Source: Abiotrophia sp. HMSC24B09 (GTDB lineage Bacteria; Bacillota; Bacilli; Lactobacillales; Aerococcaceae). From it: a stretch of 64,000 bases of DNA. Each line of letters begins with the position of its first letter. Position 1 is the first letter of the stretch. The translations under genes and the position numbers were made by a program. The notes below the pieces were generated by a model. The model searched no databases and was not told the origin of the DNA. It saw only the letters and a list, made by a program, of their open reading frames with translations. Location: NCBI RefSeq assembly GCF_001815865.1, contig NZ_KV822195.1, forward strand, positions 430,996-494,995, written 5' to 3'. This document shows positions 43,814 to 52,500 of the stretch, in pieces.

Positions 43814-44668
43814 ATGGATATTCAGTTATTTATTCAACGGCGCAAGTCATTAGGAATTTCACAGTCTGAATTGTGCCAAGGAATCTGTACCCAAGCCACC
43901 CTGAGTCGTTTTGAAAACCAAGGACAAGTTCCTTCTGTTAAGATTTTACTGGATTTGTGTCAACGATTAGATATGAGTTTGGGCGAGCTCTTCCCACGTC
44001 AAGATGTCCAATCGACTGAGCTTTATCAACATATTGAAGCGGCTGAAAATGCCTTTGTAAGAGCTGATTATAAGTTGGCCAATCAGGAATTAGCTGCTGT
44101 GGATGCCAAGCAAGTCAGCCCCCTTTCGCTCAAGAAACGCTACCTTTACCTTAAGGGTTTCCTGGCGGCCTTGACCAAGGCTTCAATCAATGATAGTTTT
44201 TTCTACTTAAATCAACTAATGACCGATTTACATGCCGATTTCGAGCCACTCTACAGTTCTTTAGCTGCAGCTGGCTTAGGGCTAGCCTATGCCAATGCAG
44301 GTGAATCCGAACGGGTCCATCACTACTTTGAAAAAGCTCAAGACGGGCTGCTAGATTATGAACCGGCTAATAGCCAGGAATTATGGCGTATACTTAATAT
44401 TGTTTTGCATTCAGCTAATTTCTATGCGACAGCCCAGGAGTATGACCAGTCTGACCGCCTCTTGCTACATGGCATTAATCTTTCTAGCCAAGCAGCGGTA
44501 TCCCATTACGTGGATCGACTCTATTTCCGACTTGCTCAGAATGCAGAAGCTCAGGGCTTAGAAGCGGACCAAATCAAGCAATATAGTGCAGACGCTTTGG
44601 CCTTTGCTAAATTTAATGGCAATAGTCAGTTGCTAGCGCGTATTAAGCAATTCCAATCTCATATCTAA
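43814..44668 (+). CDS. XRE-family regulator with TPR-like C-terminus (RRNPP/Rgg type)
   Basis: A 284-residue protein: an N-terminal XRE helix-turn-helix (5-60; RKSLGISQSELCQGICTQATLSRFENQG) and an all-helical C-terminal domain with TPR-like pairs (70-280), the architecture of the Rgg/MutR/PlcR/PrgX group, whose members bind short signalling peptides. I see no small peptide gene of the SHP type within the flanking 73 bases upstream or downstream, so a peptide ligand remains a guess. TTAGGAGGTTT gives a strong start, and a very strong bidirectional terminator follows. Confidence 0.82.
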   Translation: MDIQLFIQRRKSLGISQSELCQGICTQATLSRFENQGQVPSVKILLDLCQRLDMSLGELFPRQDVQSTELYQHIEAAENAFVRADYKLANQELAAVDAKQVSPLSLKKRYLYLKGFLAALTKASINDSFFYLNQLMTDLHADFEPLYSSLAAAGLGLAYANAGESERVHHYFEKAQDGLLDYEPANSQELWRILNIVLHSANFYATAQEYDQSDRLLLHGINLSSQAAVSHYVDRLYFRLAQNAEAQGLEADQIKQYSADALAFAKFNGNSQLLARIKQFQSHI

Positions 44669-44672
44669 AGCA

Positions 44673-44712
44673 AAAATCCCATTATATCATATATGATATA
44701 ATGGGATTTTTT
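44673..44712. terminator. Bidirectional terminator
   Basis: AAAATCCCATTATATCAT (44673-44690) pairs perfectly with ATGATATAATGGGATTTT (44693-44710), with T-runs on both strands. It separates the RRNPP regulator from the convergent GNAT gene. Confidence 0.92.
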
Positions 44713-44716
44713 GTGG

Positions 44717-45166
44717 TCATAAGTTTTTACTGAAGGCTTTTTGGGTTTTGTAACAATCATAGCCAATGGACTGATAAAAGGCGTGTGCCCCAGTGCGATG
44801 GCTACCAGAATTGAGGCGAATGTGGTGGATGCCCTTTGAAATAGCTTGGGCTTCCAAGGCTTGCATCAAAAGTCGCCCTATTCCTTGGTGATGATAGGTC
44901 TGGTCGACTGCTAGCGCCATAACATTATAGGCAGGATCGCCATAAAAGGAATAATAGTAACTGGCGTGGACAATGCCCAAGACCTGTTTAGGAGCTTCTT
45001 GACTGCAAGCCACTAGAAGAATCTGCTGGTCATCCGCTAAGAGAGCCTGTAGGCGTTTCTGGCAGGCTTCTAGGGGATAATCATATCCTAATTCTTGGCA
45101 GGCTAGCTTTTGAAGGGCCGCCGCGTCCTCAAGTTGGGCTGGTCGAATTTCAATAGTTCTGGTCAT
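44717..45166 (-). CDS. GNAT-family N-acetyltransferase
   Basis: A 149-residue acetyltransferase with motif A VMALAVDQTYHHQGIGRLLMQALE (Q-x-x-G-I-G acetyl-CoA loop) and HRTGAHAFYQSIGY. The N-terminus IEIRPAQLEDAAALQKL is typical. It begins 4 bases after the msrA stop on the same strand and is thus cotranscribed with msrA. The substrate is unknown. Confidence 0.87.
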   Translation of the reverse strand: MTRTIEIRPAQLEDAAALQKLACQELGYDYPLEACQKRLQALLADDQQILLVACSQEAPKQVLGIVHASYYYSFYGDPAYNVMALAVDQTYHHQGIGRLLMQALEAQAISKGIHHIRLNSGSHRTGAHAFYQSIGYDCYKTQKAFSKNL

Positions 45167-45170
45167 CTTA

Positions 45171-45692
45171 TTACCCTTCTTGACTTGCTAAATTTTCAGC
45201 TGGTGATAAGGCTTGATCGGCCCAGGACAATTTGATATGGCAGTAGCCACTAGGATGTTTATCTAGGTAATCTTGGTGATAGTCTTCAGCTGGCACAAAA
45301 TGAGCCAAAGGCATGACTTCAACAGCCGTTGGCCGCCCTGCTCTTTGCTCAAAAGTAGCCACTAGGGCCTTAACAGCCGCTTCTTGACTGGCACTAGTGG
45401 TGTAGATTCCTGTGCGGTATTGACGACCAACGTCACCGCCCTGCTTATTGAGGCTAAAAGGATCAATAACACGGAAGAAATGGCTAATTAAAGTCGCCAA
45501 ATCGACCTGGTTAGGATCATAATGAATGGCTAGGGTTTCTGCATGATCTGAGCTTTTAAGACCTTGATAGGTGGCCTGTGGGCTTTTGCCGTTAGCATAG
45601 CCAACTTCCGTATCCACCACACCTGTCAGGCGCTTGTAATAGCCTTCCATGCCCCAAAAGCAGCCTCCTGCTAAATAAAGTGTTTCTGTCAT
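45171..45692 (-). CDS. msrA: Peptide methionine sulfoxide reductase MsrA
   Basis: Reduces the S-epimer of methionine sulfoxide in proteins. The 173-residue protein carries the catalytic Cys11 in AGGCFWGMEGYY, then the substrate-binding EVGYANG and YHQDYLDKHPSGYCHI. The start at 45692 is preferred over the ATG two codons upstream, since the ribosome site AGAGGGG ends only two bases from the first ATG and seven bases before the second. No MsrB is fused or adjacent. It is followed by the GNAT gene in an operon. Confidence 0.94.
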   Translation of the reverse strand: MTETLYLAGGCFWGMEGYYKRLTGVVDTEVGYANGKSPQATYQGLKSSDHAETLAIHYDPNQVDLATLISHFFRVIDPFSLNKQGGDVGRQYRTGIYTTSASQEAAVKALVATFEQRAGRPTAVEVMPLAHFVPAEDYHQDYLDKHPSGYCHIKLSWADQALSPAENLASQEG

Positions 45693-45758
45693 CGTCATAC
45701 CCCTCTCTCTCGACTCTTGATACTTCTATTATAACATAAGCCCAAAATAGACGTCCTC

Positions 45759-45790
45759 AAAAAAGCACCAAGTGCCAGGCACCTGGTGCT
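45759..45790 (-). terminator. Intrinsic terminator after adhE
   Basis: On the minus strand AGCACCAGGTGCC pairs with GGCACTTGGTGCT (one G-T pair), followed by a run of six Ts. Confidence 0.9.
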
Positions 45791-45811
45791 AGAATCGTTA
45801 GCTACTTGCTA

Positions 45812-48448
45812 TTATTTGATACGTCCTGGACGTTCCTTGTAACCATAGTAAGCGTCTTGGAGGATTTCTACCATGTCAGCTACCATTGGTAAGCGAGGGT
45901 TAGCTGGTGAACATTGGTCTTCGTATGCTAAGTAAGCAATCTCTTCAACTGTGTCCATGTATTCCTTCTCATCCACGCCTTGTCCCTTAATACTCATGTC
46001 GATTCCGACACGAACACCTAGGTCATAGACTGCTTTTGCTAAAGCATCAACTGCTTCTTCAGGCGTTGAAGCTGGCAAGCCTAACATCTTAGCAATGTCT
46101 TGGAATTTAACATCGGCCTTGTAGTAGTTGTATTTTGGCCAAGTTGCAGCCTTAGCTGGACGAGTCCCGTTGTAACGGATAACGTATGGTAAGAGGATGG
46201 CGTTGGTACGGCCGTGAACGGTATGGAAGAAACCACCGATCTTATGAGCCATAGAGTGAGACATCCCTAAGAAGGCGTTGGCAAAGGCCATACCTGCCAT
46301 GGTTGAGGCGTTATGCATCTTCTCACGTGACTCAAAGTCAGCATTCTTAACAGAGCTTTCTAAGTTTTCGAAGACTAACTTGATAGCTTGTAGAGCCAAA
46401 CCATCTGTATAGTCGTTAGCCAAGGTAGAAGTATAAGCTTCCACTGCGTGAGTCAAGACGTCCATACCAGTATCAGCTGTAACTGATGCAGGAACTGTCA
46501 AGACAAAGGCTGGGTCCACGATGGCGATGGTTGGTGTCAAGGAGTAGTCAGCCAATGGATATTTACGGTTATTCTTCTTATCAGAGATAACGGCAAATGG
46601 TGTTACTTCAGACCCGGTACCAGAAGTGGTTGGAATCCCAACGTATTTAGCCTTTTTACCTAATTCTGGGAAGCGGAAGGCACGTTTACGGATATCCATG
46701 AATTTCTGTACTAAATCACGGAAGTCAACTTGAGGTTGTTCGTAGAACATCCACATTACTTTAGCCGCGTCCATTACAGACCCCCCACCTAAAGCGATGA
46801 TGGTATCTGGTTGGAATTCACGCATGAGGGCTGCCCCGCGTTCAACGGTTGTAATATCTGGATCTGGTTCAACATCTGAGAAGATGGTGTAGGTAACTTT
46901 CTTAGGACGGAGGGAGAGTTGTTCGATGACACGGTGAACGAAACCAAGTTTGAACATCGCATCGTCCGTAACGATCATAACTTTCTCTACATCCTTCATC
47001 TTTTGCAGATATTGGATGGAGTCACGTTCGAAGTAGATTTTTGAAGGTACTTTAAACCATTGCATATTATTTCTACGTCTCCCCACTTTTTTGATGTTTA
47101 ACAAGTTAACGGCGCTGACGTTGTTGCCGACAGAGTTGCGACCATAAGTCCCACAACCCAAGGTTAAGGATGGCAAGAAGGCGTTATATACGTCACCAAT
47201 CCCCCCGAAAGTAGATGGTGCATTCCAGATAACACGAATTGCCTTAACTTCACGACCAAAGTCTTTAGCCAGTTGCTCGTTACGTGTATGGATAGCAGCA
47301 GAGTGACCCAAACCATGGAATTCAACCATTTGACGAGACTTCGCAATCCCATCTTCAGTATTTTCTGATTTCAATACAGCAATGATTGGAGAGAGTTTCT
47401 CACGAGTTAATGGTTCTTTTGGCCCTACTTCAGCCACTTCGGCAGCTAGGATATTAGTGCCTTCAGGTACGCTGAAGCCAGCTTGTTCAGCAATCCAAGC
47501 AGCTGGTTTACCAACGATATCAGCGTTCAATTTACCTTCTGCGCAGTTCTTGCTGTTAGCTTTTACGCCGAAGCAGTAGTTTTCTAACAAGGCTTTTTCT
47601 TTCTTGTTAACGAAGTATACATGGTAAGACTCAAGTTCTTTCTTGAATTCATCGTAAACTTCTTTATCCACGATGGCAGCTTGCTCTGAAGCACAGACCA
47701 TCCCGTTGTCGAAAGACTTAGACATGATAATGTCGTGTGCAGCTTGTTGGATGTTAGCTGTTTTTTCTACGTAAGCAGGTACGTTACCAGCCCCTACCCC
47801 TAAGGCAGGCTTACCACATGAGTAAGCGGCGCGAACCATGGCGTTACCACCAGTTGCTAAGATTGTTGCGATCCCTGGGTGATTCATAAGCGCAGAAGTT
47901 GCTTCCATCGATGGTAAAGTAATCCATTGGATACAGTTCTTAGGTGCCCCTGCTGCTACTGCCGCATCGTAAACCACTTTGGCTGCGTGAGCAGAAGATT
48001 CTTGTGCAGATGGGTGGAAGGCAAAGACGATTGGGTTACGTGTCTTTAATGAAATCAAAGATTTGAAAATCGCGGTAGAAGTTGGGTTGGTGGTTGGGGT
48101 AATCCCCGCTACAACCCCGACAGGTTCAGCAATCAAGGTTAAACCAGTCACATCGTCTTCTGAGATAATGCCAACTGTTTTAGTGTGACGCATGTTGTTA
48201 ACCACGTGCTCGCAAGCGAAGAGGTTCTTAGTTGCCTTATCTTCGAATACCCCACGACCTGTTTCATCAAGCGCGTGCTTAGCCAAGACCCCGTGTTGGT
48301 CTAAGGCTGCAACTGAGGCTTTAGCCACAATGTAGTCTACTTGTTCTTGGTCTAAGAGACGGAACTCGTCAAGAGCGACTAAGCCTTTTTGGACAAGCTC
48401 ATCAACATGGGCTTGAGCCTCTAACTTCTTATCTTCTTTTTCAACCAT
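45812..48448 (-). CDS. adhE: Bifunctional acetaldehyde-CoA/alcohol dehydrogenase
   Basis: Converts acetyl-CoA to ethanol in two NADH-using steps; assembles into spirosomes in other bacteria. The start is ATG 48448 (MVEKED) with AGGAGGAA 5 bases upstream; the frame runs on to 48634 without any start signal. The 878-residue protein has an N-terminal aldehyde dehydrogenase with the catalytic Cys in NGMVCASEQAAIV and GVGAGNVPAYVE, a linker, and a C-terminal iron alcohol dehydrogenase with GGGSVMDAAKVMW, PTTSGTGSEVTPF, GMDVLTHAVEAY and HKIGGFFHTVHGRTN. It uses acetyl-CoA from PflB and regenerates NAD. Confidence 0.97.
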   Translation of the reverse strand: MVEKEDKKLEAQAHVDELVQKGLVALDEFRLLDQEQVDYIVAKASVAALDQHGVLAKHALDETGRGVFEDKATKNLFACEHVVNNMRHTKTVGIISEDDVTGLTLIAEPVGVVAGITPTTNPTSTAIFKSLISLKTRNPIVFAFHPSAQESSAHAAKVVYDAAVAAGAPKNCIQWITLPSMEATSALMNHPGIATILATGGNAMVRAAYSCGKPALGVGAGNVPAYVEKTANIQQAAHDIIMSKSFDNGMVCASEQAAIVDKEVYDEFKKELESYHVYFVNKKEKALLENYCFGVKANSKNCAEGKLNADIVGKPAAWIAEQAGFSVPEGTNILAAEVAEVGPKEPLTREKLSPIIAVLKSENTEDGIAKSRQMVEFHGLGHSAAIHTRNEQLAKDFGREVKAIRVIWNAPSTFGGIGDVYNAFLPSLTLGCGTYGRNSVGNNVSAVNLLNIKKVGRRRNNMQWFKVPSKIYFERDSIQYLQKMKDVEKVMIVTDDAMFKLGFVHRVIEQLSLRPKKVTYTIFSDVEPDPDITTVERGAALMREFQPDTIIALGGGSVMDAAKVMWMFYEQPQVDFRDLVQKFMDIRKRAFRFPELGKKAKYVGIPTTSGTGSEVTPFAVISDKKNNRKYPLADYSLTPTIAIVDPAFVLTVPASVTADTGMDVLTHAVEAYTSTLANDYTDGLALQAIKLVFENLESSVKNADFESREKMHNASTMAGMAFANAFLGMSHSMAHKIGGFFHTVHGRTNAILLPYVIRYNGTRPAKAATWPKYNYYKADVKFQDIAKMLGLPASTPEEAVDALAKAVYDLGVRVGIDMSIKGQGVDEKEYMDTVEEIAYLAYEDQCSPANPRLPMVADMVEILQDAYYGYKERPGRIK

Positions 48449-48484
48449 GGATGTTCCTCCTAAGTTCTTTTTATTTACATCTTC

Positions 48485-48513
48485 ATCATACGCCTTTGTT
48501 TTCAAGAAGTAAA
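48485..48513 (-). promoter_or_regulatory. Promoter of adhE
   Basis: On the minus strand TTTACT (48513-48508), 17 bases, TATGAT (48490-48485), giving transcription from near 48478. Confidence 0.6.
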
Positions 48514-48609
48514 GCACTTGTTCAAGTTCAAACGATAAAAATTTTATATTGACGGTCTTTTTTTGTAAATGAGCATGTATGAAAACAAGGCACAATGTGA
48601 AGGTTATTT

Positions 48610-48624
48610 TCAAAACGTTTTCAA
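48610..48624. promoter_or_regulatory. cre box upstream of adhE
   Basis: TTGAAAACGTTTTGA on the minus strand is a full match to the CcpA operator WTGAAARCGYTTW. It lies about 100 bases upstream of the predicted adhE -35, a distance compatible with activation or with control of a second upstream promoter. Confidence 0.7.
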
Positions 48625-48742
48625 ATATTGACATATCAGTATTTTAACTAAATGCTTATGTGAATAGAAAACCTTATCATTTTAAATAAAATACTCAGGT
48701 TATCTATATAATATATTATATATCCTCTATTCGTTTTTTAGG

Positions 48743-48761
48743 TTCACAAACACTTTGTGAA
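48743..48761. promoter_or_regulatory. Inverted repeat TTCACAAA-CAC-TTTGTGAA upstream of adhE
   Basis: Two perfect 8-bp arms separated by three bases. The half-site TTGTGAA equals that of Rex, and the same arms occur 30 bases apart upstream of pflB. The rest of the 395-base gap between the ABC-F gene and adhE is AT-rich (for example 48690-48725) with no coding potential. Confidence 0.6.
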
Positions 48762-48805
48762 AATGAGTTTATAAAATAATCTTGATATATCGGCATTAAT
48801 ACATG

Positions 48806-48837
48806 AAAAAAAGCCAAAGTGAACAAACTTTGGCTTT
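48806..48837 (-). terminator. Intrinsic terminator after the ABC-F gene
   Basis: On the minus strand AAAGCCAAAGT pairs with ACTTTGGCTTT around a 6-base loop, ending in a run of Ts. Confidence 0.88.
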
Positions 48838-48843
48838 GGCTTG

Positions 48844-50385
48844 TTAAAATTGATTGAAGTCCCAAATTTGGTCGACCCAACCTTGATAAAATTCAGGTTC
48901 GTGGCAAACCATGAGGATACTGCCCTTGTATTCTTTGAGGGCTCGAGCCAATTCTTCCTTGGCATCGACGTCCAAGTGGTTGGTCGGCTCGTCCAAGATC
49001 AAGACATTATGCGGAGCATTCATAAGTAGGCAAAGACGGACCTTGGCTTGCTCTCCCCCACTTAGGACTTGAATTTGGCTTTCGATGTGCTTAGAAGTCA
49101 GTCCACAACGTGCTAAGGCAGCGCGTACTTCAGCCTGGTTCATAGCTGGGAAAGCATTCCACACAACTTCTAATGGCGTCTGACGGTTACCTGAAGCGAC
49201 TTCTTGTTCGAAGTAACCAATTTCCAAGTAATCTCCCTGCTCTACTTGGCCAGCTAAGGCCGGAATAAGCCCCATGAGGCTCTTGAGTAAAGTGGTCTTA
49301 CCAATCCCGTTAGCCCCGATAATCGCAACCTTCTGGTTACGTTCAAAGACTAGATCCAGCGGCTTGGTCAGAGGCTGGCTATAACCAATTTCTAACTGAT
49401 TAGCTTCGAAGATGAAACGGCCAGGGGTCCGAGCAGACTGGAAGTCAAATTTTGGCTTCGGTTTCTCGCCTTGTAGCTCGATGACTTCCATCTTATCTAG
49501 TTTCTTTTGACGGGACATGGCCATATTGCGTGTTGCTACTCGGGCCTTGTTGCGGTTGACGAAGTCCTTGAGGTCCGCTATTTCCTTCTGTTGGCGTTCA
49601 TAGGCCGCTTCTAGTTGGGCACGCTTCATGGCGTGGACCGCTTGGAAGTTCTCATAGTCGCCAACATAACGGCTAAGCTTGAGGTTTTCCACGTGATAGA
49701 TAATGTTAATGACACTATTAAGGAAGGGAATATCATGGGAAATTAAGATAAAGGCATTTTCGTAGTTTTGCAAGTAACGTTTAAGCCACTCGATATGCTC
49801 AGCATCCAAGTAGTTGGTCGGTTCGTCTAAGAGTAGAATATCGGGCTTTTCTAAGAGTAACTTAGCCAATAAGACCTTGGTCCGCTGTCCCCCACTCAGT
49901 GAGGTGACGTCTGTGTCTAAACCAAAGGCGGTAATACCAAGAGCACGAGCCACTTCTTCAATTTTAGCATCCAAGGTATAGAAATCGTGGACTTCCAAGC
50001 GCTCTTGTAACTCCCCTACTTCCTCTAATAGGTCTGCCATGGTTTGGTCATCAGCGGTCGCCATCTCTTCATAGGCCTCGCTAATGCGCGCTTCAATGGC
50101 AAATAAATCATCAAAGGCCATGCGCAAGACATCGCGAATGGTTTGACCAGGCTTAAGGACGCTGTGTTGGTCTAGGTAGCCAGTTGTAACATACTTGGCC
50201 CACTCTACCTTGCCTTCATCTGGCAATTGCTTACCTGTTACAATGTTCATGAAGGTTGATTTCCCTTCACCATTGGCCCCAATCAGGCCGATATGTTCCC
50301 CTTTGAGTAGGCGGAAGGAGACATCTTCGAAGATGGCCCGATCGCCGAATCCATGGGTAAGATTTGATACGCTTAAGATACTCAT
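48844..50385 (-). CDS. ABC-F family ATPase (YfmM-like)
   Basis: A 513-residue soluble twin-ATPase of the ABC-F class, which acts on ribosomes as translation factor or antibiotic-resistance protein. It has two nucleotide-binding domains: Walker A GANGEGKST and GANGIGKTT, signatures LSGGQRTKV and LSGGEQAKV, and Walker B LLLDEPTNYLDAEH and LILDEPTNHLDVDA, joined by a long basic linker (about 240-310; KDFVNRNKARVATRNMAMSRQKKLDKM). There are no membrane segments. The overall sequence resembles Bacillus YfmM more than the known drug-protection types; resistance is not implied. Confidence 0.9.
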   Translation of the reverse strand: MSILSVSNLTHGFGDRAIFEDVSFRLLKGEHIGLIGANGEGKSTFMNIVTGKQLPDEGKVEWAKYVTTGYLDQHSVLKPGQTIRDVLRMAFDDLFAIEARISEAYEEMATADDQTMADLLEEVGELQERLEVHDFYTLDAKIEEVARALGITAFGLDTDVTSLSGGQRTKVLLAKLLLEKPDILLLDEPTNYLDAEHIEWLKRYLQNYENAFILISHDIPFLNSVINIIYHVENLKLSRYVGDYENFQAVHAMKRAQLEAAYERQQKEIADLKDFVNRNKARVATRNMAMSRQKKLDKMEVIELQGEKPKPKFDFQSARTPGRFIFEANQLEIGYSQPLTKPLDLVFERNQKVAIIGANGIGKTTLLKSLMGLIPALAGQVEQGDYLEIGYFEQEVASGNRQTPLEVVWNAFPAMNQAEVRAALARCGLTSKHIESQIQVLSGGEQAKVRLCLLMNAPHNVLILDEPTNHLDVDAKEELARALKEYKGSILMVCHEPEFYQGWVDQIWDFNQF

Positions 50386-50448
50386 GTCTTTCCTCCAAAT
50401 TGACAGTTCCTTCCTATTATAGTCTATTCTGTTAGCTTTGAATAGGGT

Positions 50449-51198
50449 TTATTGCTCTGGTAGCACTAATTGGCTGAAAACCTGCCCAATAGGAGCATGA
50501 ATAACTAAATCTGCCCAGTCATCCTGAGGGATGGCCTGCTTATTGATGACCACCAAATGTTTACCCTTAAAATATTGCAGTAGACCTGCAGCCGGATAGA
50601 CTACTAAAGAAGTGCCTCCTACAATCAAGGTATCGGCTTGCTGAATGGCTGAGATAGCCTGGTCAAAAACCTCCATATTAAGCGACTCTTCATAGAGGGT
50701 GACGTCTGGTTTGAGCACGCCGCCACAATGGGGACAGCGCGGGATGCCCTGACCATCATAAGCGTCAAGAAAGCTATTCAGGTCATAGACTCTACCACAC
50801 TCCTGACAAATATTTCGGTCAACCGTCCCATGTAGTTTGAGAAGGCGTTGACTACCAGCGGCTTCATGTAGGGTGTCAATATTCTGGCTAATGACAGCGT
50901 CCAAGTGGCCACTGGCCTCTAACTGCGCTAGAAAGATATGGGCAGCATTTGGCTTAGCATGAGGATAAATCAAATGTTTACGGTAAAAATCATAGAAAAG
51001 GTGGGGATATTTACGATACATGCTATGGCTAATCAGTTGTTCGGCTGAAAAGTTTCTACCTAAATCTTGACTATAAACACCTTGGGCACTGCGAAAATCA
51101 GGGATACCCGATTCGGTTGAAACACCTGCCCCACCGAAAAATACCAGGTGTTGGTTGTTGTTAATGATGGTTTGTAGAGCCTGAATGTCTTCTTGCAT
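50449..51198 (-). CDS. NAD-dependent protein deacylase (sirtuin, SIR2 family)
   Basis: A 249-residue sirtuin that removes acyl groups from lysines with NAD. Motifs: GGAGVSTESGIPDFRS (NAD binding), SQNIDTLHEAAG, catalytic His in LKLHGTVDRN, a Cys4 zinc site (CQEC and CPHC, spaced by 22 residues) and GGTSLVVYPAAG. It is flanked by the ABC-F and zinc-ADH genes on the same strand, with a terminator on the ADH side. Confidence 0.93.
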   Translation of the reverse strand: MQEDIQALQTIINNNQHLVFFGGAGVSTESGIPDFRSAQGVYSQDLGRNFSAEQLISHSMYRKYPHLFYDFYRKHLIYPHAKPNAAHIFLAQLEASGHLDAVISQNIDTLHEAAGSQRLLKLHGTVDRNICQECGRVYDLNSFLDAYDGQGIPRCPHCGGVLKPDVTLYEESLNMEVFDQAISAIQQADTLIVGGTSLVVYPAAGLLQYFKGKHLVVINKQAIPQDDWADLVIHAPIGQVFSQLVLPEQ

Positions 51199-51228
51199 AG
51201 GCTTCCCTCCTATCTTCGGTTGTTACAT

Positions 51229-51261
51229 AAAAAAGTGACCGAGCCAGAGGCCCCGTCACTT
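51229..51261 (-). terminator. Intrinsic terminator after the zinc ADH gene
   Basis: On the minus strand AAGTGAC pairs with GTCACTT with partial pairing in the inner GGGGCC/GGCTCG part, followed by a run of Ts. Confidence 0.75.
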
Positions 51262-51286
51262 AGGCTTAAATGCTATCCATTTTGCC

Positions 51287-52348
51287 CTAACTTTGTGGGC
51301 TAAGGTCATTTTCAATCAGGACCTTAATGGCATTATTCTTAGAAGCATCGCGGAAGACGTCATAAGCCTCTTCGATTTGAGACAATTTGAAGTAGTGGGT
51401 AACGAGCTCTTCAGGGTGAATCTTCTGAGCTTCTAGGGCTTGCAGCAGTTGTGGTGTGGTATTAGTTGATACTAAGCCAGTTGTTACGGTAATATTGCGA
51501 ATCCAGAGTCTATCTAAGTCGAATTGCACAGGAACCCCATGGACACCCGCGTTAGCAATACGGCCATCAACCGCAATAATCTTTTGGCAGAAGTCAAAGG
51601 ATGCTGGAATCCCAACCGCTTCAATGGCTACGTCAACCCCACGACCATCCGTTAAGTCAAAGATTTCCTTGATGGCTCTGTCAGTATCGGAATTATTAAC
51701 CTTATGGGTAGCGCCGAACTTGAGGGCGGTATCTAGGCGGTGATCATCAATATCCACCATGATAATCTTAGCAGGAGAATAGAACTGAGCGGTTAAGAGT
51801 GAGCCCAAACCAACTGGTCCAGAACCAATAATGGCCACATTACAACCTGGCTCTACCCGACCTTTGAGGACCCCAATTTCATAACCCGTTGGTAGAATAT
51901 CTGAAATCATAACCAGGGCTTCATCGCTAAGGCCTGCTGGTGGGTTATAGAGGGTATTGTCTGCATGTGGAACCCGGAGATATTCAGCCTGTGTGCCGTC
52001 GATTAAGTGGCCGAAAATCCAACCACCCTCGTCTTCACAGTGGGCATAAATCCCCTTCTTACAGTAATAACACTTACCGCAGGAGCAGACGCAAGAAACA
52101 ATGACTTTATCGCCAGGCTTGAAGTTAGTCACGCTGGATCCAACTTCTTCGACAACCGCAATCCCCTCGTGTCCTAAAATCGTCCCATTTTGGACAGCTG
52201 GCACGTCACCCTTGATGATGTGTAGGTCTGTCCCACAGATGGTCGTTTTAAGCATACGAACAATTGCATCCGTTGGCTTCAAGATGACAGGCTTTGGCTT
52301 GTCAACGAACTTAGCTAGGCCAGGTTCAACATAGGTGTATGCTTTCAT
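51287..52348 (-). CDS. Zinc-dependent medium-chain alcohol dehydrogenase
   Basis: A 353-residue NAD(P)-dependent dehydrogenase. Catalytic zinc ligands are Cys38 (TTICGTDLH) and His60-Glu61 (LGHEG); the structural zinc is held by CSCGKCYYC plus a later Cys; the cofactor loop is IIGSGPVGLGSL and the following Asp (MVDIDD) favours NAD. The sequence resembles the clostridial secondary alcohol dehydrogenase/IdnD-like group. The substrate is not certain. A cre box overlaps its promoter and a tandem TTGTGAA pair lies in its leader, so it appears to be part of fermentative metabolism together with adhE. Confidence 0.88.
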   Translation of the reverse strand: MKAYTYVEPGLAKFVDKPKPVILKPTDAIVRMLKTTICGTDLHIIKGDVPAVQNGTILGHEGIAVVEEVGSSVTNFKPGDKVIVSCVCSCGKCYYCKKGIYAHCEDEGGWIFGHLIDGTQAEYLRVPHADNTLYNPPAGLSDEALVMISDILPTGYEIGVLKGRVEPGCNVAIIGSGPVGLGSLLTAQFYSPAKIIMVDIDDHRLDTALKFGATHKVNNSDTDRAIKEIFDLTDGRGVDVAIEAVGIPASFDFCQKIIAVDGRIANAGVHGVPVQFDLDRLWIRNITVTTGLVSTNTTPQLLQALEAQKIHPEELVTHYFKLSQIEEAYDVFRDASKNNAIKVLIENDLSPQS

Positions 52349-52364
52349 AGTAGACTCCTCCTTA

Positions 52365-52380
52365 TTGTGAAATTTGTGAA
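52365..52380. promoter_or_regulatory. Tandem TTGTGAA repeats in the adh leader
   Basis: TTGTGAA at 52365-52371 and 52374-52380 (TTCACAA on the transcribed minus strand), one helical turn apart, between the promoter and the ribosome site of the zinc ADH gene. It is the same half-site as upstream of pflB and adhE. Confidence 0.5.
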
Positions 52381-52395
52381 ATATACTACACTTAT

Positions 52396-52424
52396 ATTGT
52401 AAACCTTTTCTTAGATGATTGCAA
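52396..52424 (-). promoter_or_regulatory. Promoter of the zinc ADH gene
   Basis: On the minus strand TTGCAA (52424-52419), 17 bases, TACAAT (52401-52396). Confidence 0.65.
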
Positions 52425-52433
52425 GCGATTACT
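52419..52433. promoter_or_regulatory. cre box overlapping the adh -35
   Basis: TTGCAAGCGATTACT matches every fixed position of the cre consensus WTGNAANCGNWNNCW and overlaps the -35 element, which predicts CcpA repression. Confidence 0.7.
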
Positions 52434-52460
52434 TAATTATTTTGACCTTCTGTTTATACA

Positions 52461-52489
52461 AAAAAAACTCCCACCATAGTGGCTGGGAG
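52461..52489 (-). terminator. Intrinsic terminator after lepA
   Basis: On the minus strand CTCCCA pairs with TGGGAG (inner CCACTATGG) followed by eight Ts. Confidence 0.9.
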
Positions 52490-52500
52490 CTTGATAGATA

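Noticed and set aside
48449..48634. N-terminal extension of AdhE
   Set aside because: The frame stays open but has no ribosome binding site, contains the predicted promoter, and the family starts at MVEKED, which has a strong AGGAGG.
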